From Parietaria judaica (Eukaryota; Streptophyta; Magnoliopsida; Rosales; Urticaceae), in assembly GCA_954871525.1 (NCBI GenBank), contig OX940869.1, positions 11,989,001 through 12,053,000 on the forward strand: a stretch of 64,000 bases of DNA, written 5' to 3'. A program made the position numbers and the translations under genes. Positions 22,485-34,305 of this stretch are shown here, piece by piece; within the stretch, counting starts at the first letter, position 1, and each line of letters begins with the position of its first letter. The notes beneath the pieces were generated by a model. That model searched no databases and was not told where the DNA came from. It saw nothing but the letters and a program-made list of their open reading frames with translations.

Positions 22485-22881
22485 CCGCAGAGGAGGATGA
22501 TACACCAATGTATTAGCCTACGAAGGAAGAAACAGAGAAGGCGGTTCTCTATCCCAATCTGGCTACACAAAGGTCAGATCTTCTGTTTCGTAGTTCAATT
22601 CTTGTTTCGTATTCTGAATTTCCCGTGTTTGATTTCTGGTTATGAATCTATAGCTTGATGCTGATATAATTCTTTCGAGTTGATTATATTCATATACAAG
22701 GATTCTTGGTTGTATTCATTCATAACTGTTACGCGATGAATGATACTAAAGAACGTATATGATTTTATGGTATTTTTGCCCCTTGAAAACGATTAAAAAG
22801 ATTATTAAATCCTGGGTTCCAAGAACTGGAGCTAAGGAAATGGCAGAAAACCCATTTCTTCCAGAAACCGGGAAACGAGCC

Positions 22882-22926
22882 ACGCGCCTCAGCTTCGCGT
22901 GGCAACACCGTCGCCCTGAGGCGCGT
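22882..22926. other. GC-rich inverted repeat in the LRR gene 5' region
   Basis: ACGCGCCTCAG (22882-22892) and its exact reverse complement CTGAGGCGCGT (22916-22926) flank a 23-base loop. If transcribed as leader or leader intron, it could form an 11-bp perfect stem. Confidence 0.7.
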
Positions 22927-23387
22927 CCCGGAAACACTGTTTTGAACGTGTGAAGGTTCTCGTCTTTATCGGGGTGGTTTTGTTTTCTGTGGTTCCACAA
23001 ATCTGCACGAACATTATGATCATGTCCGTTCTTTTGATTATCTTTGTGTTCATTAGGTTTACGGCGCATGATCTGATCAGGGTTTCCCTAGTTGACAACG
23101 ACGTTTTTCCACTCTGGCCGGTACTGCAAAGTCGAACTCTGCTCGCCCCTGTGAGAGGGTGTGGGGCGACGATGAAGGTGTGATTTTGCTCGGTGTTCTC
23201 AGGAAATCAAGATCGTCTAGCGTTTGGAGATTGTGCCGTGTTTCTGTGGGTTTATCTCTAGATTATGGCTAAGGCGACCGACCGATAAGTTAAATTGCTT
23301 GATCTGTATATAACTTGAAGAAAGAAAAAAAGAAAAAAAAAAAAGGTAGAATATTGGCGTGCGGAAACTAGCTTCGGTATTGTCAGG

Positions 23388-25795
23388 ATGGTACGATTCT
23401 CATGCTTCAACGGCAACAACCAGTCTCACAAATCTAAGGTAAGCTGAACCGTCATATCAATCGAACACATAACTATGTTAGATTTCGTTGGTTGTTCGGG
23501 CTTGTCACGTCTCCTTATACTTTTAAAATTTTCTAACAGAAAACTGTTCGACCTTCCTTTGAAGCGTATCACAAGAGCTTGCAAGATTCTTCTCGTGACT
23601 ATTCCTCGGAGGTGAAAATGAGCCCCTCGCCATTAAGTCCGCAAGGAGGATATCAAATTAGTAAGGGTCTTGAGCAAGTTGCTTCTACCGATCGTTGTTC
23701 AATGTCAGAGGACGTGAAGAGCATATACTCTAACTTGGCTTCCAAGAAAGGTCAGCTTAAGAAAAGTCGGTCTCTTGGAAGCGGACTATACCAGGTGGGT
23801 AATATTGAAGACGACACCGATCTAGGGTTTTCTTGTAACGACTCGAACGAACAAAACGGGTTTCAAACTCGAGAAGGAAGCAACGATCGAGAAGGAAGCT
23901 CGCCGGATAATCAGAAAGCTCCGGTCTTCGACAGTCTTCGAATAAGTTGTGACGATGTTAACAATGAATATGGTTCCTCAAACCCGGATCAGCCACACTC
24001 AGATAAGGAAATGTCAGAGATTTCCGATGCTCTACGTGCTACTCCATTATTTGGAATCGTGAAATCACACTCGTTGTCCAATCTCAGCCCTTCCTCTCCT
24101 AACACCGAATGCTATGCACGTTTAGGTCGACGCTCGAGGTCTTTTGATGATTCAATGAAGGAGATCCAAAAACGTTCAGTACAGAGTCAAGTTGGAGATG
24201 ATGAGGATAATATCGCTCGATCTGAGAAAAACGATACGTACGATTCCCGCCTCTATTCTGGTTTCTCAAAGGACTGGATTGTGCCTGTCATGGAGAACGT
24301 TGAGATGCCAAATAAAAATTTTAAGAACAAGCGTATCGAGGAGTGGGTGAATGATCTACAACATTGCAGCCCGTTGGAGGAATCGGATGAACCTTTGGAT
24401 CGTGAAGATATGATGAAGGGTGATTTGAATAATTTTGGTGGTTTAGGTGTTGCAAAGAAGGAAGATAAGGTGAGTCCTGGAATGCTAGCGGCTAAGCGAT
24501 ACATATCATCTCTCAGTGCAGCCGCCTCTACAGCTCAGCTCGCTAATCACGGATTGACCGTGATCCCCTTTTTCAGTGCGTTTGTGAGTTTGAGAGTGCT
24601 CAATTTGTCGGGAAATGCCATAGGTATTAACATCTAATCTCTCGATCTCTCGCTCTCACGTCGTATTTTTTCCTTGGTATTCACTAGTTATGATGATTTT
24701 CGGAACTTCTGTTTCAGCAAGAATAACGGCCGGATCTCTTCCTCGAGGACTTCACACACTGAACCTCTCGAAAAACAGCATCTCCGTCATCGAGGGGTTA
24801 CGCGAACTCACTAGACTTCGAGTGCTTGACCTTAGCTACAACAGAATCTTGAGAATCGGTCACGGTAAAAAAATCCTTGATATTTTCAAGCTTTCTTTTA
24901 TGCAAAGTGGGTGTTGAAGTTAATTTATTTTCATGTCATTGATTTATGTTCTTTTCGGTTACTATATCTAGAAATACAGAAAGTTAGGGTGTAATTTCTA
25001 TTATCAACTCTATACATTTAGTTAGTGTCATTATGGATAATTAGATATAGGAATTAATTAGAGTTTGTTACAATTATTGAATTTTTAGCTGATTCGGGAA
25101 TAAAAATTGAAAACAATTCTGTTCTAAATTTTCATAGAGTTCTGAGATCAAGAGTATAGTTAGATTTCAAACTATATTCAGTAATTCTCGATGCTAATCA
25201 TTTCCATGTTGATTGATCTCTCGAAGGCCTGGCTTCCTGCTCGGCTCTCAAGGAGCTCTACTTAGCGGGTAACAAGATCAGCGAAGTCGAGGGTCTTCAT
25301 CGCCTCTTAAAGCTGACGGTACTGGACCTCCGCTTCAACAAAATCTCAACCTCCAAATGCCTCGGCCAGCTTGCCGCCAACTACAGCTCCCTGCAAGCCG
25401 TGAGCTTGGAGGGAAATCCCGCGCAGAAGAATGTCGGAGACGACCACCTGAGGAAGCACCTTCAGGGCTTACTTCCCCACTTGGCCTACTTTAACAGACA
25501 AGCCATTAAAATGAGCATTCTCAAGGACTCCTCGGAGAGAGCGGTCAGGCTCGGAACGGGCTCGCACCAGGCTGACCGCAGCCTTAGGCCTGACCGGAAA
25601 GGTGCCCGAAGAGGCGGCCGGGCAGCGGAGCCACCGAAGGGGCGGCATGGGCGTTTGCCTCCGGCGGGGAGCAAGGCGGGCGGTGCGAGCCGGCTTCATC
25701 ATCATGTGCTTGAATTTGGATCGAGGATTAGGGATTTGAAGCAGGATTTTTCGATGCGGAGGAGCCGAAGTGAGGGCACTTTGGGGGCCCTATGA
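23388..25795 (+). CDS. SDS22-like leucine-rich repeat protein (outer-arm dynein light chain 1-like family)
   Basis: Four exons, 23388-23438, 23540-24623, 24718-24864 and 25227-25795, all with GT-AG introns, encode 616 residues. Start MVRFSCFNG is followed by a long serine- and acid-rich, probably disordered region (residues 18-340). Residues about 345-515 hold five or six leucine-rich repeats of the short SDS22 type (LRVLNLSGN, LHTLNLSKN, LRVLDLSYN, LKELYLAGN, LTVLDLRFN), plus an LRR-cap-like LPHLAYFN. The C-terminus is Arg/Gly-rich and ends in RRSRSEGTLGAL. Plant homologues are annotated as outer-arm dynein light chain 1-like by LRR similarity, although flowering plants lack motile cilia. 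The real role is unknown, probably a protein-interaction scaffold. RSRS-type motifs recur three times (KKSRSLGSG, RRSRSFDDS, RRSRSEGT). The exon 1 peptide is only 17 residues; the splice phases all agree. Confidence 0.85.
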
Positions 25796-27500
25796 GGTTG
25801 TTCGTTTGTTTGTTTCTTTTTCGTTGCGTTTTCTTTCGATTGAGTTGCTCTGTGATGGAGCGGATTTGAGATTTTTCCCGACTGTTTGGATTATTCACAG
25901 AATCGTCTTTCCATTATTAACGACAAGAAATAAACCCGGTGTCATGCTGAGATGGGATATTTGCAGCAGAAATATATGTAAATTTGGCCAAGTAGTGGCA
26001 TAACTTATCTTCTTTTTCCATACTAGATACTCCATAGATATATTGAATTGTACTTTTCACATCATTGGAAATCGCAATAAGGTCGAATATATCGCCACTT
26101 TCGCTAACTATTTAGGTATTTTATTTCAAATACCCCTATATATATATATACTTATTAAATTCTAGCTTACACATCGCGGATTCATCAAAAATCTATATAT
26201 ATATAAAAGTAAAATTGAGTAGATGACTTAAGGATTGATCGCCAATGTATGAATGAATTAGGGAGTGTTAATGGATTTTCAAGGGAGAAATGTATGAATG
26301 TAGTTGTTCATAACATGAGCAATATTACACAAAATACATTAGGTGAACTTCTTTTTGTACGTAACATAAATACTTGCTTCTTTCACGTTTTCCTTGCTGC
26401 TTCCATCAGTTTCTCTGCAAAAAAGATCATCACATCCTAGTACAAAGAGATTTCTATACAATATCATATGAACAAAGGTATAAAAAAAATAAACACTTGG
26501 AATTTATTATAGTTAAGATCAGTCATACTTTTTTACCTATAATGAAGAGGAATTGAGCGATTCCGGTGATGTATGTTTTGGTCAAACATCTGCGCGTATA
26601 AACGAGGGAAATAAGTTAGTAGGGGTATTTCGGGTATCTCAAGTCTACGGCTAACAAAGGATGTCTAGGCCTTTACAAAGAGCTCAATGCGAGAGTTAGC
26701 CGTTGTTTTTTATTAGTGAAAAATTGAGTGTTTCCCGATCTAACTATCGAATCAGAGACCGAGGCGTTGTTTCGGTTTGATTTTTGGCCTAGATCTCACA
26801 ATGAAATAATGAAATAAGATTCAACACTTCATTGAAACTATGTAGTACTCATCTTTCACATTGAAACCGTCGGAACACCCTTAATCCATCACCTTCATTT
26901 TCATGAAGCTCTCTGTCAAGAGATCGGTGCGGTTCCCGACTTCCGCATCAAAACAAACCGAGGCAAAAAAAAAAAAACAAAAAAAATATCCAAATTGTCT
27001 CTCCTAAGTCCTAACCAAGATAGTTCTTGTGTTGAACACAGCCATAGTTCCTCTCTAACTATGAAGTAAGAACAAGAAAGAGAGTCCGCGTCTTTTTAGA
27101 GTTGACAATTTGGGTCCGGTCACAAAATATGACAAGATTACGATATAAAATAAACGAGTTTACGTTAACTTCAATAGACATGACTCTGATCGACATGAGC
27201 ACGATCACCACGCTTTTATAATAAACGGGCACAGAGTTTACACGAGAACACGATACGATCTAATTAGTCGCGATTAAAGAGCAAAATTTTCATACACGTG
27301 TAACATTTATGTTATTAAGTTGCTTTAAATTATTGTGTGTAATGTATTACGTTGTTTATTTAATTTTTACATTATGTAATTATCTTACTTTAAACTCAAT
27401 TTTTTTTTTTTTTTGTAAAACTATAATCAATTAAATCGATCGAAAAGATGTCACGATTATCGATTAATAAATGAGCCGGTCTCTTTTATAAAATTAGTAA
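25796..27500. other. Intergenic region between the LRR and UspA genes
   Basis: AT-rich, with short AT microsatellites near 26130 and 26190. From about 27100 a stretch with GACAATTTGGGTCCGGTCAC and repeated ACACGA/CGTG words looks like a decayed relative of the TAGGGGTGGCAATT hAT group at 35879. No gene is supported. Confidence 0.35.
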
Positions 27501-27507
27501 AAAACGA

Positions 27508-28149
27508 TTAACTAAACAAAGAAAACACGAGAAATTTACCTCGGTGCTCATCGGAAGCGTCGTGATAAACGAGCTGTTCCTCGTCCTCCTCTGGCACCGG
27601 ATGCAGCTCCACCTGCTGCACCACGGCCGCGTCGTCGCCCTTCTCCTCGGGCAGCCGCACCACCACCACCGGGCAGACGCAGTGGTGCACGCAGTAGTCG
27701 CTCACGCTGCCAAGCCGCCCCTTGGCCGAGCGCGCCTTCCCGGCGCCGAACCCGCGGCTGCCCATGATCACGGCGCTCAGCCCGAGGCGCTCCACCTCGA
27801 GGCAGAGCCGCTCCTTCATGTCGTGGTCCTTGACGATGTGGATCCGGTACGGCACGCCGCCCTCCATCAGCGGCCCCGCCAGGTCGGCCGACTTCGCCGC
27901 CGTGAAGGCGTCGAAGTCGCTCTCCAGCTTGCGCTGCGACTCCTCCGACGAGGCCGAGGCCGAGGCGTCGCCCAGGGAGCCCCAGTCGGCGCCGTAGAGG
28001 ACGCTCGTGGGGCGCACGTGGAGGAGGATCACGGCGTCGCCGGGGCGGAGGTAGTTCTGCACCGCCCAGCGCACGGCGTACGCGCTCTCGTCGCTCAGGT
28101 CGACGGCGATCGCCACCTTCCGCTGCGACCCCGGCGGAGCTGGGTTCAT
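27508..28149 (-). CDS. Universal stress protein (UspA) family protein
   Basis: The frame runs from ATG at 28149 and encodes a single UspA fold: KVAIAVDLSDESAYAVRWA (beta1-alpha1), VILLHVRP, and the ATP-loop region VIMGSRGFGAG...GRLGSVSDYC, then HHCVCPVVVVRLP. The G-2x-G-9x-GS signature is stretched to 13 residues between glycines, as I recall for the plant subfamily like At3g11930. A GT donor (CGAGGTAAATTT on the minus strand, GT at 27539-27538) follows the conserved YHDASDEHR tail. The last ten codons to the stop at 27508 are therefore probably intron, and a short final exon lies further left, unidentified. The coding region is far richer in G+C than its neighbours. Role: cytosolic nucleotide-binding stress protein; ligand inferred. 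Confidence 0.85.
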   Translation of the reverse strand: MNPAPPGSQRKVAIAVDLSDESAYAVRWAVQNYLRPGDAVILLHVRPTSVLYGADWGSLGDASASASSEESQRKLESDFDAFTAAKSADLAGPLMEGGVPYRIHIVKDHDMKERLCLEVERLGLSAVIMGSRGFGAGKARSAKGRLGSVSDYCVHHCVCPVVVVRLPEEKGDDAAVVQQVELHPVPEEDEEQLVYHDASDEHRGKFLVFSLFS

Positions 28150-28480
28150 CGAGGTGGGAAAATTACGGAATTGCCCCTCGGATCGGAGATAGAGAAGTTG
28201 GTGGTGGTGGTGGCCTGGTGGGTTGAGTTTTTGTGTTTGACCGGTAAATTACAGAATATATACAAATATATATATATATATATAATATATATAATTTGTC
28301 ACGATAATGAGCTAACTCGGAGTTTGAGTGCCGGCGCGGCGTCGGGACACGTCGGACGGCGCTGGTGGGTTCATCGGGAAATTACGGATTAGCCCTCGGG
28401 ATGGATCTCGGGAGAGAGAGAGAGTGAAGGGAAAGGGTAGGGAAGTAATTGTGTTTGACCGGTAGGAGGATATATAATAA
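28139..28480 (-). promoter_or_regulatory. UspA gene upstream region containing a local duplication
   Basis: The block around the start codon (GGGTTCATCG..GG..AAATTACGGA, then TTGCCCCTCGGAT ... GTGTTTGACCGGTA, 28139-28250) recurs upstream (GGGTTCATCGGGAAATTACGGA, then TTAGCCCTCGGGAT ... GTGTTTGACCGGTAGG, 28366-28470). The two copies flank a (TA)n tract at 28255-28290. The second copy retains the start-codon context on the minus strand. Confidence 0.7.
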
Positions 28481-28482
28481 AT

Positions 28483-28984
28483 GGGTTATTAGCGTAAAGT
28501 ACCCAAGTTGTGTAGAAATGAAGTGACATAGAGTCAATTTAAAAAAGTTATGACAAAAGTATTTAAGTTTTTTTTTTTTTTTTTTTTTCCGGATCGATAG
28601 ACTTCATTCACTTTTTTGTTAGATTTTTTTTTTTACTATTTCCGTCAGTGATGACGTCAACAACGCAAATCACGATGCTATTGAGCAAATGAACTGATAA
28701 TTCGAGTGAGAAAGTCAGAAGAAAAATAAGAATTTAAGTAATTGATGTTCCAAAAATCTATTTTTATATCTAAGTTTATTTTAATGTTTGTGAGTTTAAT
28801 CGTTTGAGTTTATTGGTTTTATTTGTTATTGACGTAATCACTGAAGAAAATAATAATAAAAAACTATAAGAATAGTGGACGAGGTTATCGATTCACCAAA
28901 AAAATGTAATTTTAAATATTTTTGCGACAATTCTTCTAAATCAGCTCTATGTAAACAATTTAGATATTTTACCGCTAATAACCC
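28483..28984. mobile_element. MULE-like MITE, about 500 bp, degenerate
   Basis: The left end GGGTTATTAGCGTAAAGTAC and the reverse complement of the right end GGGTTATTAGCGGTAAAATA form a terminal inverted repeat. Flanking nonamers ATAATAAAT and TACATAAAT agree at 6 of 9 positions. Placement about 330 bp upstream of the UspA start makes it part of that promoter region. Confidence 0.65.
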
Positions 28985-29705
28985 TACATAAATCTGATGG
29001 GGTAATAATTATAGCAATAATTAAGTCGTTACCGATTAACTGAAGCTTTCAACTTTCGTTTGAAGTCAAGTCGGTGAGGGAGAGGGAGGTTGCTATCGTC
29101 ATAGTTATTTATTTAAGCCTAATACGTCTTCGAAGATATGATTAAAAAATATTAGAGCTCAATATCGTTGTAGTCTATAATTTATGATCAACTAAATCAA
29201 TTTATAATGCTCTATCGGAAAATTCAGCTAAGCATTTCACAAATTTTTTATTTTATAATATTAATAGCTAGATAAGATTTGTTGATAAGCTTGATAGCTC
29301 GAGTTTTTTAACATTCGAATATATGTACGTTTGAAATTTAAAAGTACGGACATGTGTTTGGCTTACTAGATATATTTAATGTACGAGACATGTGATATAT
29401 TATATGTCAAATTTACTAGATATAAAAGGAGGCACGGATTTGCGTCTCATAAAGTTTGAACTCGTAACCTCTTGTAGTGGTATGCAGTGGAGTTACCGCT
29501 AGACAAAACAAGCTTGGTTATAAAAAAGGTCCACTAGTGCTAATTGCTAGTAGTTACATTCTCTTGAATTTATTAATCTTTGTGTACATGCGAACAAAGT
29601 ACAAAGATGAGAAAGACAAGATTATACTAAGTATAAACAAAGCTAAGGACGGTAAATTTTGAATCCCCTTAGATGCAATCTTGTCCTCTATTACATAACA
29701 TTCTG
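28985..29705. other. AT-rich spacer, nothing recognised
   Basis: No coding frame, element terminus or structured motif is convincing. Confidence 0.4.
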
Positions 29706-29713
29706 TTTTGGAG

Positions 29714-30279
29714 CAGGGGCGGCCGCCCCCACTTGGTCAGAGCACGTTATTTTTATTTTTTATCTATTCATATTATGATAAGTTTATATATAAATAATAA
29801 ACATAGCATTGGTAGACTAAATATCACTATAGTCTAGTGGAGTTTTATTAGTCCTATATTTCTCCTCCAAGTTATAGTCCATGGTTCAATCCTCAAGCCC
29901 ATCAACTTTCTTTTTTATATATATTTATTTTAGCAACACTTTTTATGATTATAATTTTTTTCATGGTGTTTTGTACTTTACTTAATTATAAGTATACTAA
30001 AACGATTACAACTTACAAAACTACAGAGTAAAAACCACCAATCAATTTAAGACGTGCAAAGTTTTAAATATTGAAAAAAAAATATTAATATTTTGAGAAC
30101 GTAACATGTAGATTTCTAATCATATAGAGATCCTAATGAACTATTTTCATAAATCGAAAGTTCATAAAAAATAGTTATAATGCAATCTATAACAGTTGTT
30201 TCAATGTCTCGTTTTATTATGACATATATAGCCAATTAATTTTCGCCCCCTCTTAGTCCGAGCTCTAGGTCCGCCCCTG
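29714..30279. mobile_element. hAT-type MITE, 566 bp, with perfect 8-bp TSD
   Basis: The left end CAGGGGCGGCCGCCCCC and the right end ...GGTCCGCCCCTG give a 9-bp perfect inverted terminus (CAGGGGCGG). The octamer TTTTGGAG occurs at 29706-29713 and again at 30280-30287. The interior is AT-rich and non-coding. Confidence 0.93.
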
Positions 30280-30287
30280 TTTTGGAG

Positions 30288-31430
30288 TACATTGGATTCC
30301 CGTCATTAATATTATTGAGCTGACGAGACTTTTTCCCATTAAAGTCGAGTTGTTGTACTCTCTAAAAGGCGCGAGTAAAAATTGTTTGAGTCTGCGGTTT
30401 CAAATGGTTAGAGTAATTACAAATGTAAATGGTTTTCATTAATCAATTCCCTATATATGTTGTTCGAGCCGAGCTAAGAACAAAGATTAGATGAATTGGG
30501 CCAATTGCGGATGTTAATTACACAAATCTGCCTATCTCGGCTTGAACTTCTCTATAAGTGTTTAACTCGAGATTCCGTTTCCGAAGAACCGGATCTTTGT
30601 GCATATATAAACCAATTGTAATGTAATCTTCTTGTTCATTATCCTAAAGGTTGTCCGTTTGATACGTGTCCATGCAATAGAACTGGATTGTAAGATTAGA
30701 TTGCAAAGACAAAATGTAACGAGAAGCCAACACGTTCGTTGTTATGTTAGTCTCCAAATGGATGGTTAGAAAATGACCTCAAACAATGCAATATAGCAAA
30801 TATCATATGAACTACTCACTATAGTGATGTCGCAATTGTTGCACCAAAAGACAAAAACCAACACATGTTCCAGATGTTTCGCTACCAAAATCTCAACCTC
30901 AACTTTTTTTTTTCTTTCTTTTCATTAAAGAAAATAAGGAATTAGAGATATAAATTTGATGCTATATTAAGTTATTACGATGCTCTATCGAAATGGAAAT
31001 ATCTTCCCGGGCTATATGTAAATCCGTAACGATTTTATTCTTCTTCTTCTTCTCCTTTTTAATTTAATTTATATGGGCCAAGAACTTCTAAGTTCTAACC
31101 ATCAATAAGACATAAACTAATCAAATGCATAATTGAAGAAATTAATAATTAGAAAGTTTCATTGTTTATTAATAAATATGTAACATGGTAATATTTTTTA
31201 TAATCATTTAGATTTAAGAGTCATTAGCAACTAAAGTTAGTTCACCCGTTTATTTGTAGTACACGAGTTCTTGAACACGATTATAATAGTAAAAGTTTCT
31301 AACGTTACGCAATATATTTAAACAAATGAATAGTGTTGGTCGATAATTATCACGACTCCTTACATAACATGCCATGTTAAGAAAAATAACCCATTAGTCA
31401 TTAAAAAAAAAAACCCAAAAGTTACGAATT
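30288..31430. other. AT-rich spacer, nothing recognised
   Basis: No coding frame is supported. There is a short (TTC)n tract near 31040. Confidence 0.4.
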
Positions 31431-31432
31431 CT

Positions 31433-31945
31433 GGGTGCGTTTGATAGAGCTTAAAAAGATTTGTTTTTGTTTTTAGAATAAATAAACTACTTCTTAGGTG
31501 TTTATTTTTACAAAAAAAAAAAAAAAACACAAACGCGATTTTAGATTTTTGTACATGAGTCGTAAAAGCTAGGATTCGTAGCTTTTGGTATTTTTCTAAA
31601 AACAAAAACACGGTTTTTAGTTATTTTAGTCTTTCTACCTTAAGTATATTTATTTTACCAAACGCTAAATCAGCCTTTGTTACCAACAACTGTTTTATAA
31701 ACAGTTTACCAGACACCTATCCGTTTTTTTCTTTCTTCTAAAAACAGAAACTAAAAGTAATTTTTTTTTCTAAAACAAAACTGTACCAGAGAGTGCACAC
31801 CTAGCTTTTACGGCTCATGTAAAAAAAAAAATCGCTTTTGTATTTTTTGTAAAAAAAAACAATTTTATTTTACCAAACACCTAAGCAGTAATTTAGTTTA
31901 TCTTAAAAATAAAAGAAAAGTCTTTTTAAGCTTTTTTGATTTGCT
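31433..31945. mobile_element. Foldback MITE with long inverted arms, PIF/Harbinger-like
   Basis: The left arm (GCGTTTGATAGAGCTTAAAAAG ... CTTAGGTGTTTATTTT ... ACATGAGTCGTAAAAGCTAGG) recurs inverted on the right (complement of CCTAGCTTTTACGGCTCATGT ... AAAACACCTAAGCAG-type and CTTTTTAAGC words). Arms are about 130-160 bp with poly-A/T slippage. (G)GTGCGTTTGATAG/GGTGTTTGG words are typical of PIF/Harbinger-derived MITEs. Exact ends and target duplication are not resolved. It ends about 215 bp upstream of the SNM1B-like start codon. Confidence 0.55.
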
Positions 31946-32162
31946 GTAAACAGTTGCTACTAAAACATTGTATACAACTAAAAAACCTTGATTCGCAGTG
32001 CACCACAGAGAAAAATAGGATCATCGAAGGAGAAACGCAATGTCGTTTCTGTCCATTTCCGCACCCAAAACGACAGCGCTTGTCATCGTCGTCTAATCCA
32101 GATCTCCGAAATATTAAATCTCCCGCCAGATTGATCGAAATTCCGAACTCTCCGAAACCGCC

Positions 32163-34305
32163 ATGGAGAGAGGGCTGATCTCGGTGGACCGGTGGGGCGG
32201 CGAGAGCCAGGCCTACTTCCTCACTCACCTCCACTCCGACCACACCAACGGCCTCTCTCCGACCTGGTCCAAGGGCCCCATCTTCTGCTCCCGCCTCACC
32301 GCCAAGCTCTTCCCCTTCAAGTTCCCCGGCTTCTCCCTCTCCCTGCTCCGCATCGTCGCCCTCGGCTCCTGGCACCACATCTCCCTCGTCTCGCCCGCCG
32401 CCGCCTCCAGGGTCGCCGTTGAGTTCATGGCCATCGACGCTCACCACTGTCCCGGTGAGTTTCCCGATCGCTCGCCACGTGTTTGGTTTAATTCCGTAAC
32501 GGAATCCTGAGAATAATTTGAAATTTGAGCTGAAAAATGGTCATGTACGGTCAGTTTCTCTGATTGGATCGATGAAATGTTTGGAGAGAATCTTGCTTGG
32601 TTTGCGTATGTGTCCACTGAAAATGTTGTGCCTAAATCTTAACTGACTCAGAATATAGTTTGAACTCTGATCGGATCGATGAGAAGCCGTGATTGTAAAT
32701 CTAATTCCTTAATTTGATTGCTTATAGCGCCTGTTTGCTTTGGAAAAAGGTTACGTTTAAGTTTGTTTGGAAGACTTGAAAGACGGTACGAGATGAGTAT
32801 TATTTGCATGTGAGCGGAACTGTTTTTCGTTGAACGTATTTCTCGTATTCGATACCTCAGTCGCCATTTGCTTAGGATCTTTCTCTGTTGTTGTTTAATC
32901 TTTGTGCGTTGGAGATGAAGATTTCTGATATAGTCTGGTGCGTATACTTTGTTTATGAACAGGTGCAGTCATGTTCTTGATTCGTGGAGAGTTCGGGTGT
33001 TTTCTGTATACAGGGGATTTCCGATGGGAAACAACAAGCGATAGGGCAAATTTGGCGAAGAACACTCTTGTGGAGGCTCTCAACGGCAGCGTGGTCGACA
33101 TTCTGTACTTGGATAACACATACTGCAATCCGGCCTATGATTTCCCGCCTCGGGAAGTTGCAGCAAAGCAGGTATTGAGGCTCACTAGTGTCTCTACTAT
33201 ATATATATATATATTGATGCATCAGTACAGTACATTCTACTCTACTAAAGTGACTAGACAGTTTCAAATTCTTCGATAACGCTCTAAATTGGTTACGGTT
33301 AACAGATGTAAGCCTGTTTCTGCCTTTAACTCACGTTGATCATCGTAATCATAGTTAAATAGCTTGGTTATTATTATAGAAATAAACTAATTATCCTGAT
33401 GGTGATTACAGGTGGTTGATATAATTGCCTCGCATCCCTACCACGATATCATCATCGGTATCGATACTTTGGGAAAAGAAGATCTTTTGCTTCATATCGC
33501 ACGGGTGCTTAACATAAAGGTTTGTGTGAGTTTCGTATCTGACCTGCCACAATATGATCTTCATTTACTATACTTATTGGTTATAATTATTATCTCCGTC
33601 TCTTTGAAGATTTGGGTGTGGCCAGAACGCTTGCAAACCATGCATCTTCTCGGATTCGACGAGATGTTCACTACCAAAACGTCTCTTACCAGGGTTCGAG
33701 CTGTTCCAAGATACAGCTTCAGCATCGAAACATTAGAAGCGCTGAACACAATGAAGCCGACCATTGGGATAATGCCGTCTGGTCTTCCATGGGTAGTAAG
33801 ACCATCAAAAGGAAACGAAAACCCGTTTGGCTCTCTTCTGACTCAGCGTTACAACAAAAGCAAATGGACCGAGAATGGTGGGGTCCACAGTGATAAGCCA
33901 AATTCGAGTTCGGAATCTCCAACAAGGTATCATAAGTACATCTATTCCGTCAGCTACTCTGAGCACTCGTCGTACTCCGAGATAGAGACGTTTGTGAAGG
34001 TTATTCAGCCAGCTAATATGAAGGGAATTGTGTCATCATCGTCGTGCTATGTCGATCCCATGTATTACCTTGGCCGACTTTGCAGAGCAAATCAACCGCA
34101 GCAGTTTTATCAAAAGCAAAGAAGGAAGGAACACGATGAAATAGCTATGGGGACCAAATCTACCTTCGAAAGCGGGATTTGCACCGTCGAAGAGAGAAAA
34201 TGGGACCTGAACAAGAAGGTTAAGCTCTTACGCGCACATAAGACCAAAAGAGTGAGTGCATATCGGCGAGTAAGGTGTGGTGCGAAGATCTTCGGAGAAG
34301 ACTAG
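32163..34305 (+). CDS. SNM1B/Apollo-like 5' exonuclease (metallo-beta-lactamase/beta-CASP)
   Basis: Four exons, 32163-32454, 32963-33171, 33412-33519 and 33610-34305, with GT-AG introns, encode 434 residues. The metallo-beta-lactamase core shows HxHxDH (HLHSDH, residues 22-27), DAHHCPG near 92-98 and YTGDFRW near 112. The beta-CASP part includes GIDTLGKEDLLLHIA, PSGLPW and the terminal YSEHSSYSE motif. Length and lack of long N-terminal extensions fit the plant SNM1B/Apollo group (At1g27410-like) rather than SNM1A or DNA ligase 6. The family degrades DNA 5' ends in cross-link repair and telomere processing, in the nucleus. The basic C-terminal tail after CRANQPQQF is variable. Intron 2 holds a (TA)n tract. 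All motif residues I can check are intact. Confidence 0.9.

Noticed and set aside
26190..26235. TCTATATATATATAAAAG as another Helitron 5' end in plus orientation
   Set aside because: There is no hairpin plus CTRR terminus downstream that could pair with it; the AT run alone is weak evidence.
27544..28392. 282-codon plus-strand frame opposite the UspA gene
   Set aside because: It is an antisense by-product of GC-rich, GC3-biased coding; the minus frame has the complete UspA signature.
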